Shown: positions 15,770 through 25,589, counted from the stretch's first letter. The stretch: 64,000 bases of DNA from Sharpea azabuensis DSM 18934 (GCF_000702165.1 NZ_JNKU01000001.1:1-64000); one strand, 5' to 3'. Program-made: numbers and translations. Notes: generated by a model from the sequence alone, not told the origin.

Positions 15770-16628
15770 GATATTCAAGAAAAGAAGAAGTCAGTTAGAA
15801 AACTTTAATAGCTATTTAGGCAAACATAAAGACGTAAAAACACTTGAAGCACCCGATGACTTATTTACAAAATGTCCTTCTTGTAAGGCCATTATTCCAA
15901 CAAAACAAATAGAAGAACATCTCTTTGTCTGTCCTGAATGTGGCTATCATTTTAAAATGACAGCCTATGATCGCATGATGGCTGTATTTGATCAGGGCAA
16001 GTTTAAAGAGCTTTATAGCCATATGCACACAAATGATCCCCTGCACTTTCCTGGCTATGACAAGAAGCTATCCAAAGCAATCAAAGCAACGGGAATGTAT
16101 GATGGGGTGATGGTAGCAACCGGTACGGTTTCAGGCATCAAGAGTGTTGTTGTTGTGATGGATAGTCACTTTATGATGGCCTCTATGGGAAGCGTTGCTG
16201 GTGAGAAGATTACAAAAGCCATTGAGCATGCGACAAAACGCAAGAGACCACTGATTATTTTTACAGCGAGCGGTGGGGCACGTATGCAGGAAGGTATTTT
16301 CTCTTTAATGCAGATGGCTAAGACGACTGCTGCTTTAAAAAGGCATTTGGATGCCGGGCTACTTTATATTGCCTACTTGACCAATCCCACATATGGTGGT
16401 GTAAGTGCCTCCTTTGCCATTTTAGGCGATATCAATATTGCTGAAGAAGGCGCAATGATTGGCTTTGCCGGTCCACGTGTTATTGAAACCACAATGAAAC
16501 AAAAATTGCCTGAAGGCTTTCAAAGTGCAACATTCTTAAAAGACCATGGTTTTATTGACATGATTGTGAAAAGAAACAAAATGCGTTCAACACTCAGTCT
16601 ACTTTTACATATGCATCAGGAGGCTTAA
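15762..16628 (+). CDS. accD: acetyl-CoA carboxylase carboxyltransferase subunit beta
   Basis: Length is 288 residues. The N-terminal zinc ribbon is CPSCKAIIPTKQIEEH...CPECGYHF (about 38-66), followed by the crotonase-like carboxyltransferase fold with the oxyanion-forming SGGARMQEG segment. It forms an alpha2beta2 complex with AccA to make malonyl-CoA. It overlaps accC by eight bases. Confidence 0.96.
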   Translation: MDKIFKKRRSQLENFNSYLGKHKDVKTLEAPDDLFTKCPSCKAIIPTKQIEEHLFVCPECGYHFKMTAYDRMMAVFDQGKFKELYSHMHTNDPLHFPGYDKKLSKAIKATGMYDGVMVATGTVSGIKSVVVVMDSHFMMASMGSVAGEKITKAIEHATKRKRPLIIFTASGGARMQEGIFSLMQMAKTTAALKRHLDAGLLYIAYLTNPTYGGVSASFAILGDINIAEEGAMIGFAGPRVIETTMKQKLPEGFQSATFLKDHGFIDMIVKRNKMRSTLSLLLHMHQEA

Positions 16629-16630
16629 AA

Positions 16631-17566
16631 ATGACATTAAAAGAAAAGCAGGACACCCTTCAAAAAAGCATTGATCAACTGAACATGATGCAAAATGATC
16701 CAACTATGCAGCATCAAGATATTGAAAAGCTGAAACGGGAGATTGAAAAAGAAAAACAAGACATCTACAGCCATTTATCTGCTTATGATCGACTTTATCT
16801 CGCACGAAGACAAGATCGTCCGCATTTGAGAGACTATATCAATCAGCTCTTTGATGATTTTATAGAAATGCATGGGGATCGTTATTTTGGTGATGATCAG
16901 GCTATTGTTGGAGGAGTTGCTTATTTTGAGAATCAGCCCGTGACAATCATAGGTCATCAAAAAGGTCATAATCTTGATGATAATATGCAATGTCGCTTTG
17001 GCATGGCTTCACCAGAAGGCTATCGTAAAGCGATTCGCTTAATGAAACAGGCCGAAAAGTTTCATCGACCAATCATTACTTTTGTCGATACGCCTGGTGC
17101 CTATCCTGCAAAAGAAGCCGAAGAAAACAATGTGGGTGAAGCGATTGGACAATGCCTGCTAGCCCTTTCTGATATCAAGACACCGGTTATTGCTATTGTC
17201 ATTGGTGAAGGAGGATCAGGTGGTGCATTGGCATTAAGTGTCGGTGATCATCTTGCAATGTTGGAAAATGCTGTCTATTCTGTTTTGTCACCAGAAGGCT
17301 TTGCGTCCATCTTATGGAAAGACAAGAGTGGTGAACGTGTTGCTGAAGCCTGTGAAGTCATGAAGATGACAGCTTATGATCTTCTTGATTTCCATATCAT
17401 TGATGAAATTATTCCTGAAGCGCAAGGTGGTGCCAACCAAGATCCATTAGTCAGTTATAAAGCCATCAAGGCCATGCTTGAAGAACAGCTCAGCGTGCTT
17501 AAGAAGATGGCAATTAAAGATTTATTGAGAAAGCGCTATGAGAAGCTGAGGGTGATTGGGAAGTGA
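16631..17566 (+). CDS. accA: acetyl-CoA carboxylase carboxyltransferase subunit alpha
   Basis: Length is 311 residues. Landmarks are the N-terminal coiled-coil, DDFIEMHGDRYFGDDQAIVGG, the GMASPEGYRKA segment and TFVDTPGAYPAKEAEENN, with GEGGSGGALAL for CoA binding. It lies two bases after accD. Confidence 0.96.
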   Translation: MTLKEKQDTLQKSIDQLNMMQNDPTMQHQDIEKLKREIEKEKQDIYSHLSAYDRLYLARRQDRPHLRDYINQLFDDFIEMHGDRYFGDDQAIVGGVAYFENQPVTIIGHQKGHNLDDNMQCRFGMASPEGYRKAIRLMKQAEKFHRPIITFVDTPGAYPAKEAEENNVGEAIGQCLLALSDIKTPVIAIVIGEGGSGGALALSVGDHLAMLENAVYSVLSPEGFASILWKDKSGERVAEACEVMKMTAYDLLDFHIIDEIIPEAQGGANQDPLVSYKAIKAMLEEQLSVLKKMAIKDLLRKRYEKLRVIGK

Positions 17567-17571
17567 GAGAG

Positions 17572-18492
17572 ATGAAGGGAATTTCTATTGTCAATACGGG
17601 CTACTATGTGCCTGAAAGAAGAGTTGAAAATGAAGTCTTTTCCAAAACACTACAGACAAGTGATGAATGGATTGTAAGTCGTACTGGTATTAAGGCTAGA
17701 CATTTTGTTGAAGAGGAAACGACAACAACCCTTGCCTATAAGGCTGCATTAAAGGCCATTGAAGGCATTGACAAGAAAGAAATTGGCGTTGTCATTGTTG
17801 CATCAATGACAAATGACTACCTTACGCCAAGTACCGCCTGTCTGCTGCAAAAAGCATTAGGACTTCAAGAAGATATCATTGCCTTTGATTTATCCGCAGC
17901 TTGTTCTGGCTTTGAATATGGACTTTCAGTCACACGTGCTCTTCTTTATGCCAATAAGAAGCGCTATGGACTTATTGTTGGAGCGGAATGCCTATCTTCT
18001 ATTCTTGATTTTAAGGATCGCTCAACATGTGTTCTTTTTGGCGATGGTGCTGGGGCTGCTGTGGTGGAAAAGGCGGATAAGCTTTATCTCGATTTGAGCG
18101 GGGCAAGAGGGAATCAGGATGCCCTTTATGTCAGAAGGGATGAACAGATCTTACATATGCGAGGCAGAGATGTTTTTCGCTTTGCGACAACTGTCATTTT
18201 GACAAGTATTGAACGTCTATTAAATGAAGCCAAGCTCAGTGTTGATGATATTGATTATTTCATTCTGCATCAGGCAAATGGTCGCATTATTTCCCATGTT
18301 TATAAAAAACTCAAAGCGCCTGCTTCAAAGTTCTATATGAATCTTGATGAGTATGGCAATACTTCAGCTGCTAGCATTCCTCTTGCTTTGTCGCAAATGA
18401 ATGAGAAGAAAATGTTGAAGAGAGGGATGAAAATCATCCTTGTTGGATTTGGTGGCGGACTGACTTATGGGGCAAATCTTTTAGAGTGGTAG
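17572..18492 (+). CDS. fabH: 3-oxoacyl-ACP synthase III
   Basis: Starts each fatty acid by condensing acetyl-CoA with malonyl-ACP. The catalytic triad is visible: Cys in DLSAACSGFEYG, His in LHQANGRI, Asn in EYGNTSAAS. ATG 17572 gives the usual N-terminus MKGISIVNTGYYVPE; a GTG at 17563, overlapping the accA stop, is an alternative. About 306 residues. Confidence 0.95.
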   Translation: MKGISIVNTGYYVPERRVENEVFSKTLQTSDEWIVSRTGIKARHFVEEETTTTLAYKAALKAIEGIDKKEIGVVIVASMTNDYLTPSTACLLQKALGLQEDIIAFDLSAACSGFEYGLSVTRALLYANKKRYGLIVGAECLSSILDFKDRSTCVLFGDGAGAAVVEKADKLYLDLSGARGNQDALYVRRDEQILHMRGRDVFRFATTVILTSIERLLNEAKLSVDDIDYFILHQANGRIISHVYKKLKAPASKFYMNLDEYGNTSAASIPLALSQMNEKKMLKRGMKIILVGFGGGLTYGANLLEW

Positions 18493-18504
18493 GAGGTTAG
18501 TATT

Positions 18505-19440
18505 ATGTGGTTAGATGAAAAATTTTCTTTAAAATATCCGATTATCCAAGGTGGTATGGCGAGAGTAGCGACAGGAAACTTTGCCGCTGCCATCAGCAAT
18601 GCTGGGGGATTAGGGCTGATTGGTTCAGGCGGAATGAATTGTGACATGTTGAAAGAAGCTATTCATGAAGCAAAAAGTCAGACGGATAAGATTTTTGGTG
18701 TCAATCTGATGTTGATGAATCCTGAAGCTGATAAGCAGGCTCAGCTTGTCATTGATGAAGGGATCAAGGTCGTGACAACTGGTGCTGGTAATCCTGGTAA
18801 GTATATGAAGGCTTTTAAAGAAGCAGGCATTATTGTCATGCCCGTTGTACCAAGTGTTGCTTTGGCTAAGCGCATGGAAAGAAGCGGTGCTGATGCCGTT
18901 ATTGCGGAAGGATGCGAATCAGGTGGACATATTGGTGAGCTTACAACGATGACCCTTCTTCCTCAGGTGAAAGCTGCTGTTGATATTCCTGTTATAGCAG
19001 CAGGTGGGATTGCGAGTGGAAAACAGGCGCTCGCTGCTCTTGCTTTGGGTGCTGATGGTTTTCAGGTTGGCACAATGCTTTTAGTTGCCAAGGAAACGCC
19101 TATCCATGAAAACTATATGCAGGCTGTATTAAAGGCTCATGATACAAGCACTATTGTTACTGGTCGTATTCATGGAACACCTGTGCGTATTTTGAAAAAT
19201 AAAATGGCGAAAGCCTATCTTGAAAAAGAAAAAGCTGGAGCGAGCTTGATGGAACTTGAAAAGTTTACCCTTGGTGGATTAAGAAGAGCTGTTGTTGAAG
19301 GGGACATAGAGACAGGGTCATTGATGGCTGGACAGGTGGCTGGTCAGCTTGATCATGAAGCACCGGTTGCAAAGATCTTTGCGGATTTCTTCCAACAACT
19401 TCGTGATGAACAAAAACGATTGGCGGAAATGCAACTATGA
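18505..19440 (+). CDS. fabK: enoyl-ACP reductase II (FMN-dependent FabK)
   Basis: Last reduction of each elongation cycle, using FMN and NAD(P)H. Length is 311 residues. FabK landmarks are PIIQGGMARVATGNFAAAISNAGGLGLIG, EGCESGGHIGE, and VIAAGGIASGKQ with GADGFQVGT. No fabI or fabL is seen in the operon, so this is probably the organism's main enoyl reductase. Confidence 0.94.
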   Translation: MWLDEKFSLKYPIIQGGMARVATGNFAAAISNAGGLGLIGSGGMNCDMLKEAIHEAKSQTDKIFGVNLMLMNPEADKQAQLVIDEGIKVVTTGAGNPGKYMKAFKEAGIIVMPVVPSVALAKRMERSGADAVIAEGCESGGHIGELTTMTLLPQVKAAVDIPVIAAGGIASGKQALAALALGADGFQVGTMLLVAKETPIHENYMQAVLKAHDTSTIVTGRIHGTPVRILKNKMAKAYLEKEKAGASLMELEKFTLGGLRRAVVEGDIETGSLMAGQVAGQLDHEAPVAKIFADFFQQLRDEQKRLAEMQL

Positions 19441-20485
19441 GCAATGTAGCTATTGGTGAAAAAAGACTGCACTTGCCGCTTATTCAAGGGGGAATGGGCG
19501 TAGGTGTCTCACTTTCTCGTCTTGCTGGACATGTGGCTAAGTGTGGTGCTATGGGCGTGATTTCAAGTGCCCAGATTGGCTTTAGAGAGAGTGATTTTGC
19601 ATATCATACAAAAGAAGCCAACAGGCGTGCCATTCTACAAGAGGTCAAGAAAGCAAAAGAGATTGCAGAAGGCCATGGTCTTATTGGCATGAATATCATG
19701 GTTGCTTTACGCGACTATAAGCAACATGTCCAAGCTGCTATTGAAGCAGGGGTGGATTGTATTATATCAGGTGCTGGACTTCCTCTTTCTTTGCCTTCTC
19801 TTGTCAAGGATACAAATGTCAAGATTGCGCCCATTGTCTCTTCTTCAAAGGCATGTGAAGTTATTTTAAAATCATGGCATCGCAAATATCAAAGAGTTGC
19901 TGACTTTATTGTCATTGAAGGCAGTCTTGCCGGAGGTCATCTTGGTTTTCTCTTAGAAAACATTCAAAACAACAGTACACAGAAGTTATTGGATATTCTT
20001 GGTGAAGTCAAAGCAGTTGTGAGAAAATATGAAGCACTCTATCATCAAAAGATTCCTATCTTTGTAGCGGGAGGCATTTATACAAATGATGATATCAAAC
20101 AAGCTTTAACTGCCGGAGCGGATGGCGTGCAGATGGCCACACGCTTTATTGCGACAGATGAATGTGATGCAAGTGACGCCTTTAAGCAAGCATTTATCAA
20201 TGCGAAAAGGAAGATCTTTCAATCATCAATTCACCAGTTGGCATGCCGGCAAGAGCGTTATCAACACTATTTCTAAAGAAGCATCAAAAAATCACGAAAT
20301 GCTTTAGCTGTATTCAGTCATGCCATGTCACCAACGCGCCATATTGTATTACCCAAGCCCTTATTAATGCCGTCAATGGCAATCTTGATGAAGGGATTGT
20401 CTTCTCAGGTACAAATGGTTATCGCATTGAAAAGATTGTTAGTGTCAAGACATTAATAGATGAACTTATGGAGGGGATTGTATGA
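19437..20485 (+). pseudogene. nitronate monooxygenase/NPD-family FMN protein, frameshifted
   Basis: A TIM-barrel FMN protein related to FabK (LIQGGMGVGVSLSRLAGHVAKCGAMGVIS; IEGSLAGGHLG; IFVAGGIYTNDD). The first frame stops at 20276 after about 279 residues. Family sequence resumes in the -1 frame from about 20213 (EDLSIINSPVGMPARAL... then NAPYCITQALINAVNG...) to 20485. One missing base in the A-rich run near 20207-20211 explains the break and would restore about 349 residues. This may be a real mutation or a sequencing error. It overlaps fabK by four bases. Confidence 0.8.
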
Positions 20486-21432
20486 AAATAGGTTTCTTAT
20501 TTGCCGGACAGGGCAGTCAGTATGTGGGAATGGGGAAGGATCTCTATGAAACATATGAAGAGGCGCACCAGCTTATTGATCATATTCAGCTTGATATTGA
20601 TTTAAAAAAAGTTATGTTTGAAGGTTCATTAGAAAAACTCACGCTTAATCACTATAATCAGCCTGCTATTATTGCTGTCGAAATGATGATCCTCCAACAA
20701 CTCAACAAAGCGCATATACATGCATCATATTGTGCAGGTTTGTCACTTGGTGAATATGGTGCATTGGCAAGTGCAGGCGTCTTTGATCCCGATACAGCCA
20801 TCCAGATTGTTTACCAACGTGCTTTAGCGATGGAAAAAGCATCAAAGAAGGTGGATTCAGCTATGGCAGCTGTATTGAACCTCCCTGAAGATCAGCTACA
20901 AAAGGCTGTTGAAGAGGCAAGAAGTGAAGGCTATGTTGCCATTTGTAACTACAATTGTCCTGGTCAGCTCGTTATTAGTGGTGAAAGAAAGGCGGTTGAA
21001 AAAGCCAGTGCGTACGCTCGCACATTGGGTGCCCGTCGTGTTATCGCCTTAAATACTGCAGGCCCTTTCCATACCGCTTTATTGAAGGAAGCTGGAGAAG
21101 AGCTTCATGATTATTTCCAACAGATCACATTTCATGAAATGAAGACACCTGTCATCTTTAATACAACAGCCAAAGAAAGAGATAAAGATGAAACAATTGC
21201 CAGCCTACTTGAAAAACAGGTTTCTCATCCCGTTTATTTTGAAAAAAGCATCCGTTATATGATAGATCATGGCGTAGATACTTTTATTGAGATTGGCCCT
21301 GGCAAAGTGCTTTCTGGCTTTGTCGCAAAAATTGATCGTAAGGTCAAACGCTATCATATAGAAGACAGGAAAACATTAGAAAATACAATAAAGGAACTGG
21401 AATTATTATGTGTGAAAGAAAAGTTGTTTTAG
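20482..21432 (+). CDS. fabD: malonyl-CoA:ACP malonyltransferase
   Basis: Loads malonyl groups onto ACP. Length is 316 residues. The N-terminal FAGQGSQYVGMGKDL and the nucleophile elbow GLSLGEYGAL (catalytic Ser) are canonical, as is NTAGPFHT with the catalytic His. It overlaps the end of the frameshifted gene by four bases, so coupling between them may be disturbed. Confidence 0.96.
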   Translation: MKIGFLFAGQGSQYVGMGKDLYETYEEAHQLIDHIQLDIDLKKVMFEGSLEKLTLNHYNQPAIIAVEMMILQQLNKAHIHASYCAGLSLGEYGALASAGVFDPDTAIQIVYQRALAMEKASKKVDSAMAAVLNLPEDQLQKAVEEARSEGYVAICNYNCPGQLVISGERKAVEKASAYARTLGARRVIALNTAGPFHTALLKEAGEELHDYFQQITFHEMKTPVIFNTTAKERDKDETIASLLEKQVSHPVYFEKSIRYMIDHGVDTFIEIGPGKVLSGFVAKIDRKVKRYHIEDRKTLENTIKELELLCVKEKLF

Positions 21433-22157
21433 TGACCGGAGGGTTGCGTGGTATTGGGCAGGCCTGTGTTATGGCTTTTTGTAAGAAGGGATATAATGTT
21501 GTCATCAATTATCGCCAGCATAATAATAATCATGAAATCGCACAAAGCTTAAAAGAGGAATGTGAAGCACTAGGTGTAGAGGCTTATTTGGCTCCTGGTG
21601 ATGTCGCTAATAAGCTAGAAGTGCAAGATATGTTTAAGAAAGTCAAGGAACATTTTGGCCGTCTTGATGTTTTAGTGAACAATGCCGGTATTACAAAAGA
21701 TCGTCTCTTCTTAAGAATGAGCGAGGATGATTTTAATCAGGTTATTGATACGAATCTTAAAGGCGCTTTTCTTTGTAATAAGGAAGCAGCAAGAATGATG
21801 ATGAAGCAGCACTCAGGTGCCATTATTTCACTAGCAAGTGTTGTGGGTGAAATTGGGAATATCGGACAGGCTAATTATGCGGCAAGTAAGGCTGGTATCG
21901 TAGCTATGAGCCAGTCACTTGCAAGAGAATTGGCAAGTCGCCATATTCGTGTGAACTGTGTTGCGCCGGGCTTTATTGAAACAGATATGACGCGTGTGCT
22001 CTCTAAAGATATTGTAGAATCCATGCAAAAACAAATACCATTAGGACGTTTTGGTCAGGTAGAAGATGTTGCGAATGCCATTGTCTTTTTAGCAAGCGAT
22101 GAAGCAAGCTATATTACTGGTCAGGTTCTTAATATTGATGGTGGCATGGTGATGTAG
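21408..22157 (+). CDS. fabG: 3-oxoacyl-ACP reductase
   Basis: NADPH-dependent short-chain dehydrogenase of 249 residues. Cofactor loop VTGGLRGIGQA, NNAG at about 90, catalytic Ser in SLASVVGEIG, YAASK with the Tyr/Lys pair, and C-terminal NIDGGMVM. It overlaps fabD by 25 bases. Confidence 0.95.
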   Translation: MCERKVVLVTGGLRGIGQACVMAFCKKGYNVVINYRQHNNNHEIAQSLKEECEALGVEAYLAPGDVANKLEVQDMFKKVKEHFGRLDVLVNNAGITKDRLFLRMSEDDFNQVIDTNLKGAFLCNKEAARMMMKQHSGAIISLASVVGEIGNIGQANYAASKAGIVAMSQSLARELASRHIRVNCVAPGFIETDMTRVLSKDIVESMQKQIPLGRFGQVEDVANAIVFLASDEASYITGQVLNIDGGMVM

Positions 22158-22168
22158 GGGGAATTAAG

Positions 22169-23419
22169 ATGGAAAAAAGAAGAGTTGTAGTAACGGGACT
22201 TGGGGCTTTTACGCCTATTGGTCATAATGTTGAAGAAAGCTGGCAGGCTATTATGGAAGGAAAATGTGGTATTGCTCCAATAAGCCATTTTGATACGACG
22301 AACTTTAAGACCAAGCTTGCTGCTGAAATCAAAGACTATGATCCATCTCTCTATTTCGACAAGAAAGAAGTCAAGAAGATGGATGCCTTTATTCAATATG
22401 GTCTTATTGCTGCAAGAGAGGCCGTTGAAGATGCTAAATTAGATCAGACGGCATTTGATCATGAACGCTTTGGGGTTGTTGTTTCGTCTGGTATTGGTGG
22501 TATTGGCTCAATTGAAACCAATTTTGAAAAGGGTGAAAAAAGAGGGTTTGACCGTGTCTCACCATTTTTCATTCCAATGACGATTTCTAACCTAGCAGCT
22601 GGACAGATTGCCATTGCACACGATGCAAGAGGCTTATGTACTTGTCCGGTAACAGCCTGTGCCGGTGGGACAAATGCGATTGGTGATGCCTTCCGCAATA
22701 TACGTGATGGCTATGAAGATGTGATGATTGCCGGTGGCTGTGAAGCAGCGATCACACGTTTAAGTATTGGTGGCTTTACAAGCATGAAAGCCTTAAGTGA
22801 TGCAACTGATGAAAATCGCGCTTCCATTCCCTTCGACCAAGAGCGTCATGGCTTTGTCATGGGTGAAGGTGCTGGTATGCTTGTCTTAGAAGAATACAAT
22901 CATGCCCTACAAAGAGGTGCGCATATCTATTGTGAAATGGTAGGCTATGGTGTTTCCTGTGATGCCCATCATATCACTGCACCTCTTGAAGGAGGCATAG
23001 GTGGTGCAAAAGCTATGCAGCGTGCTTTAGATGATGCCCAAATTCAGGCTGACGACATTGATTATATCAATGCCCATGGCACATCAACACATCTTAATGA
23101 TTTAGGAGAAACAGAGGCGATTAAGCATGTGTTTGGCAAGCATGCCTATCAGCTAGCTGTTTCAAGCACAAAGGGCAATACGGGTCATTGTCTTGGGGCA
23201 GCAGGAGGTATTGAGGGTGTCTTCTCGGTTAAGGCCTTAAGTACTTCCTTCATCCCTCCAACAATCAACTATCGTGTCAAAGATGAAGAATGTGATCTTG
23301 ATATTGTCCCTAATCAAGGTAGATATCAAAAGCTTCATTATGTCATGAGTAATTCTTTAGGCTTTGGAGGACATAATGCATCCATTATCTTTAAGGAGGT
23401 TCAAGATGGAACTCGATAG
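22169..23419 (+). CDS. fabF: 3-oxoacyl-ACP synthase II
   Basis: Chain-elongating condensing enzyme of 416 residues. Cys-His-His active site: Cys in CPVTACAGGTNAIG, His in NAHGTSTHLND, His in KGNTGHCLGAAGG. Complete. It overlaps fabZ by 14 bases. Confidence 0.97.
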   Translation: MEKRRVVVTGLGAFTPIGHNVEESWQAIMEGKCGIAPISHFDTTNFKTKLAAEIKDYDPSLYFDKKEVKKMDAFIQYGLIAAREAVEDAKLDQTAFDHERFGVVVSSGIGGIGSIETNFEKGEKRGFDRVSPFFIPMTISNLAAGQIAIAHDARGLCTCPVTACAGGTNAIGDAFRNIRDGYEDVMIAGGCEAAITRLSIGGFTSMKALSDATDENRASIPFDQERHGFVMGEGAGMLVLEEYNHALQRGAHIYCEMVGYGVSCDAHHITAPLEGGIGGAKAMQRALDDAQIQADDIDYINAHGTSTHLNDLGETEAIKHVFGKHAYQLAVSSTKGNTGHCLGAAGGIEGVFSVKALSTSFIPPTINYRVKDEECDLDIVPNQGRYQKLHYVMSNSLGFGGHNASIIFKEVQDGTR

Positions 23420-23834
23420 TAATCAAATCGCTAAGATTAATCCCCATCGATATCCCTTTGCCCTGGTTGATCGTATTATAGACTATAAGCCTGGGGAATA
23501 TGCCAAAGGCATCAAATGTGTTTCTGTCAACGAAATGCAGTTTATGGGACATTTTCCAGAATATCATGTCATGCCCGGGGTTTTGCTAGTGGAAGCATTA
23601 GCCCAGACAGGATGCGTTGCGATTCTCTCAAAAGAAGAATTTCAAGGCCGTCTTGTCTACTTCGCCGGTATTACAAATTGTAAGTTTAAAAGACAGGTTA
23701 TTCCTGGTGACAAGGTAGAACTTGAATGTACTTTAACACGCATGCGTCATAATATTGGTATTGCTGAAGCGAAGGCAACAGTTGATGGAGAAGTAGCTGT
23801 TGTTGCGACACTGACATTTGCGATTGGTGAATAG
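23406..23834 (+). CDS. fabZ: 3-hydroxyacyl-ACP dehydratase
   Basis: Hot-dog-fold dehydratase of 142 residues. Active-site region is GHFPEYHVMPGVLLVEALAQ, with the His and the later Glu. ATG 23406 follows AAGGAGGTTCAAG; the frame is open from 23364, but that segment duplicates the end of fabF. Confidence 0.96.
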   Translation: MELDSNQIAKINPHRYPFALVDRIIDYKPGEYAKGIKCVSVNEMQFMGHFPEYHVMPGVLLVEALAQTGCVAILSKEEFQGRLVYFAGITNCKFKRQVIPGDKVELECTLTRMRHNIGIAEAKATVDGEVAVVATLTFAIGE

Positions 23835-23835
23835 T

Positions 23836-24501
23836 GTGCAGATTATTGAATTTGATGAGCTTGATTCAACCAATCTCTATCTAGAAAAACATATTAATCA
23901 GTTTCAGGATTTTACTGTTGTCAGATCGAACTATCAAAGTGCTGGAAGAGGACGTCATTTACATAGATGGACTTCAAAAAAAGGGGAAGATCTACTCTTG
24001 AGCATCCTCTTCAAGAAAGAACGTCAGCCTTATATTTATACCATCACTGCCGCCTACGCTTTATTGAAGCTTCTTGCCGCCTATTCCATAGAAGCTTCAA
24101 TAAAGTTTCCTAATGATATCTATGTCAACAATCAAAAGATTGCTGGCATCTTGACAAAGGCTATCTATCAAGATCATTATCTTGGGACTATTGTCGGTAT
24201 TGGCCTTAATGTCAAAAATAAAAACTATATCGCCATGGAATCCATTCTTCAAACAGACATTGATCTTCATCGACTCATGATGCAATTCATCGACATCTAT
24301 AGACAATATCTTCAGTATGATTTTCGTAAGATTATTGAGGAGGTGAATGCCCATTCTTATCTTAAAGGTAAGTGGATGTATTTTAAGAATTATGGTCGTG
24401 TATGCTTTATAGGACTGGATTGCAAGGGGCAGGTTGGTATGAAATGTGATGAAGGTATTGTCTATTTACCTCTTAATGAAATTACGATTGGAAAGCTATA
24501 A
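23836..24501 (+). CDS. birA: biotin-[acetyl-CoA-carboxylase] ligase without HTH domain
   Basis: Attaches biotin to AccB through biotinyl-5'-AMP. Length is about 221 residues: catalytic domain (SAGRGRHLHRWTS adenylate loop, KFPNDIYVNNQKIAGIL) plus a small C-terminal SH3-like part. No DNA-binding HTH, so it is a monofunctional ligase and not a bio repressor. The start is probably GTG 23836, two bases after fabZ; TTG 23818 is possible. Its place at the end of the fatty-acid operon couples biotinylation to AccB synthesis. Confidence 0.9.
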   Translation: MQIIEFDELDSTNLYLEKHINQFQDFTVVRSNYQSAGRGRHLHRWTSKKGEDLLLSILFKKERQPYIYTITAAYALLKLLAAYSIEASIKFPNDIYVNNQKIAGILTKAIYQDHYLGTIVGIGLNVKNKNYIAMESILQTDIDLHRLMMQFIDIYRQYLQYDFRKIIEEVNAHSYLKGKWMYFKNYGRVCFIGLDCKGQVGMKCDEGIVYLPLNEITIGKL

Positions 24502-24521
24502 GCATAAGCTTATAGTTTTTT
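24496..24521 (+). terminator. terminator of the fatty-acid operon
   Basis: Perfect arms CTATAAGC / GCTTATAG (24496-24503, 24508-24515), ATAA loop and six T residues. Confidence 0.9.
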
Positions 24522-24527
24522 ATCATA

Positions 24528-24567
24528 TTGACAATTATCTATATGAGAGGTATTATTCATATAGATA
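24528..24567 (+). promoter_or_regulatory. arsenic operon promoter and ArsR-type operator
   Basis: TTGACA (24528-24533) and TATTAT (24551-24556) have a 17-base spacer. An 11-base inverted repeat, TATCTATATGA (24536-24546) and TCATATAGATA (24557-24567), with a 10-base gap brackets the -10. This is the usual position for an ArsR/SmtB repressor, whose gene is third-party to none: it lies within this operon at 25599. Confidence 0.85.
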
Positions 24568-24593
24568 AATATCGATATGATAGGAGCATACAT

Positions 24594-25589
24594 ATGGGGA
24601 CATTTATACAAAATGAAATTCTTGCCATGCATTGGTTAAATAGGCTTGTTGCATCTCTACTGACAATGTTGGGGATCAATGTTGAGAGTCGATTGGGAGG
24701 CTCTTTGCAGTTCTTTATTTATGATGTCATTAAAATTACAATCTTGCTTTGCCTACTCATTTTCATGATTTCTTATATCCAAAGCTACTTCCCACCAGAA
24801 AGAAGCCGTAAGATTATGGGACGTTTTCATGGCGTTTTTGCGAATATCATGGGGGCACTATTAGGGACAGTGACACCATTTTGTTCATGCTCATCCATTC
24901 CCCTCTTTATTGGCTTTACGAGTGCCGGCTTACCTCTTGGCGTGACATTCTCTTTCTTGATATCTTCGCCAATGGTTGATCTTGGCAGCTTGATTCTTTT
25001 AATGGGCATCTTTGGCTATCGTGTGGCGATTGTCTATGTGATCATGGGATTGGTTATTGCTGTTATTGGCGGAACGCTTATTGAACGTTTGAAGCTTGAA
25101 GATGAAGTTGAGGACTTCATCAAGAATGCCCGGGCAGTCGAGGTGAAGGGAGTCACGCTCACAAAAAAAGATCGTCTTGATTATGCCTTTGAACAAATGA
25201 CTTCAACCTTTAAGAAAGTCTTTCCTTATATCTTGTTAGGGGTAGGTATTGGTGCGATTATTCATAACTGGATTCCTGAAGATATTATTGAAACGATTCT
25301 TGGCAATAAGAATCCATTCGGTGTCATTCTTGCAACAATTGTAGGTGTACCGATGTATGCCGATATTTTTGGTAGCATTCCTGTTGCCGAAGCATTGCTT
25401 TCAAAGGGTGCACTTCTTGGTACTGTCTTAAGCTTCATGATGACAGTGACAACCCTGAGCCTGCCTTCACTTATTATGCTGAGAAAAGCGATTAAACCAA
25501 AGCTGCTTGGCATCTTTATCGCTATTTGTGTAGTAGGTATTATTATCGTAGGTTATCTCTTTAATCTTTTGCAGCCATTACTTATTTAG
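24594..25589 (+). CDS. permease of the ArsP/DUF318 family
   Basis: Membrane protein of about 331 residues with eight or so helices in two halves. The cysteine-rich PFCSCSSIPLFIGF motif and the matching second-half GVPMYADIFGSIPVAEALL are family signatures. ArsP members export trivalent organoarsenicals; other relatives handle metals. Position before arsR and acr3 supports arsenic. ATG 24594 is preceded by ATAGGAG. Confidence 0.85.
   Translation: MGTFIQNEILAMHWLNRLVASLLTMLGINVESRLGGSLQFFIYDVIKITILLCLLIFMISYIQSYFPPERSRKIMGRFHGVFANIMGALLGTVTPFCSCSSIPLFIGFTSAGLPLGVTFSFLISSPMVDLGSLILLMGIFGYRVAIVYVIMGLVIAVIGGTLIERLKLEDEVEDFIKNARAVEVKGVTLTKKDRLDYAFEQMTSTFKKVFPYILLGVGIGAIIHNWIPEDIIETILGNKNPFGVILATIVGVPMYADIFGSIPVAEALLSKGALLGTVLSFMMTVTTLSLPSLIMLRKAIKPKLLGIFIAICVVGIIIVGYLFNLLQPLLI

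Noticed and set aside
20195-20230. Programmed -1 frameshift in the NPD gene
   Set aside because: The A-rich run does not form a canonical X-XXY-YYZ slippery heptamer in the zero frame, and no downstream stimulator was seen. A mutation or sequencing error is simpler.
18505-20485. Two functional FabK enoyl reductases
   Set aside because: The second gene belongs to the NPD family rather than FabK by its motifs, and it is frameshifted.
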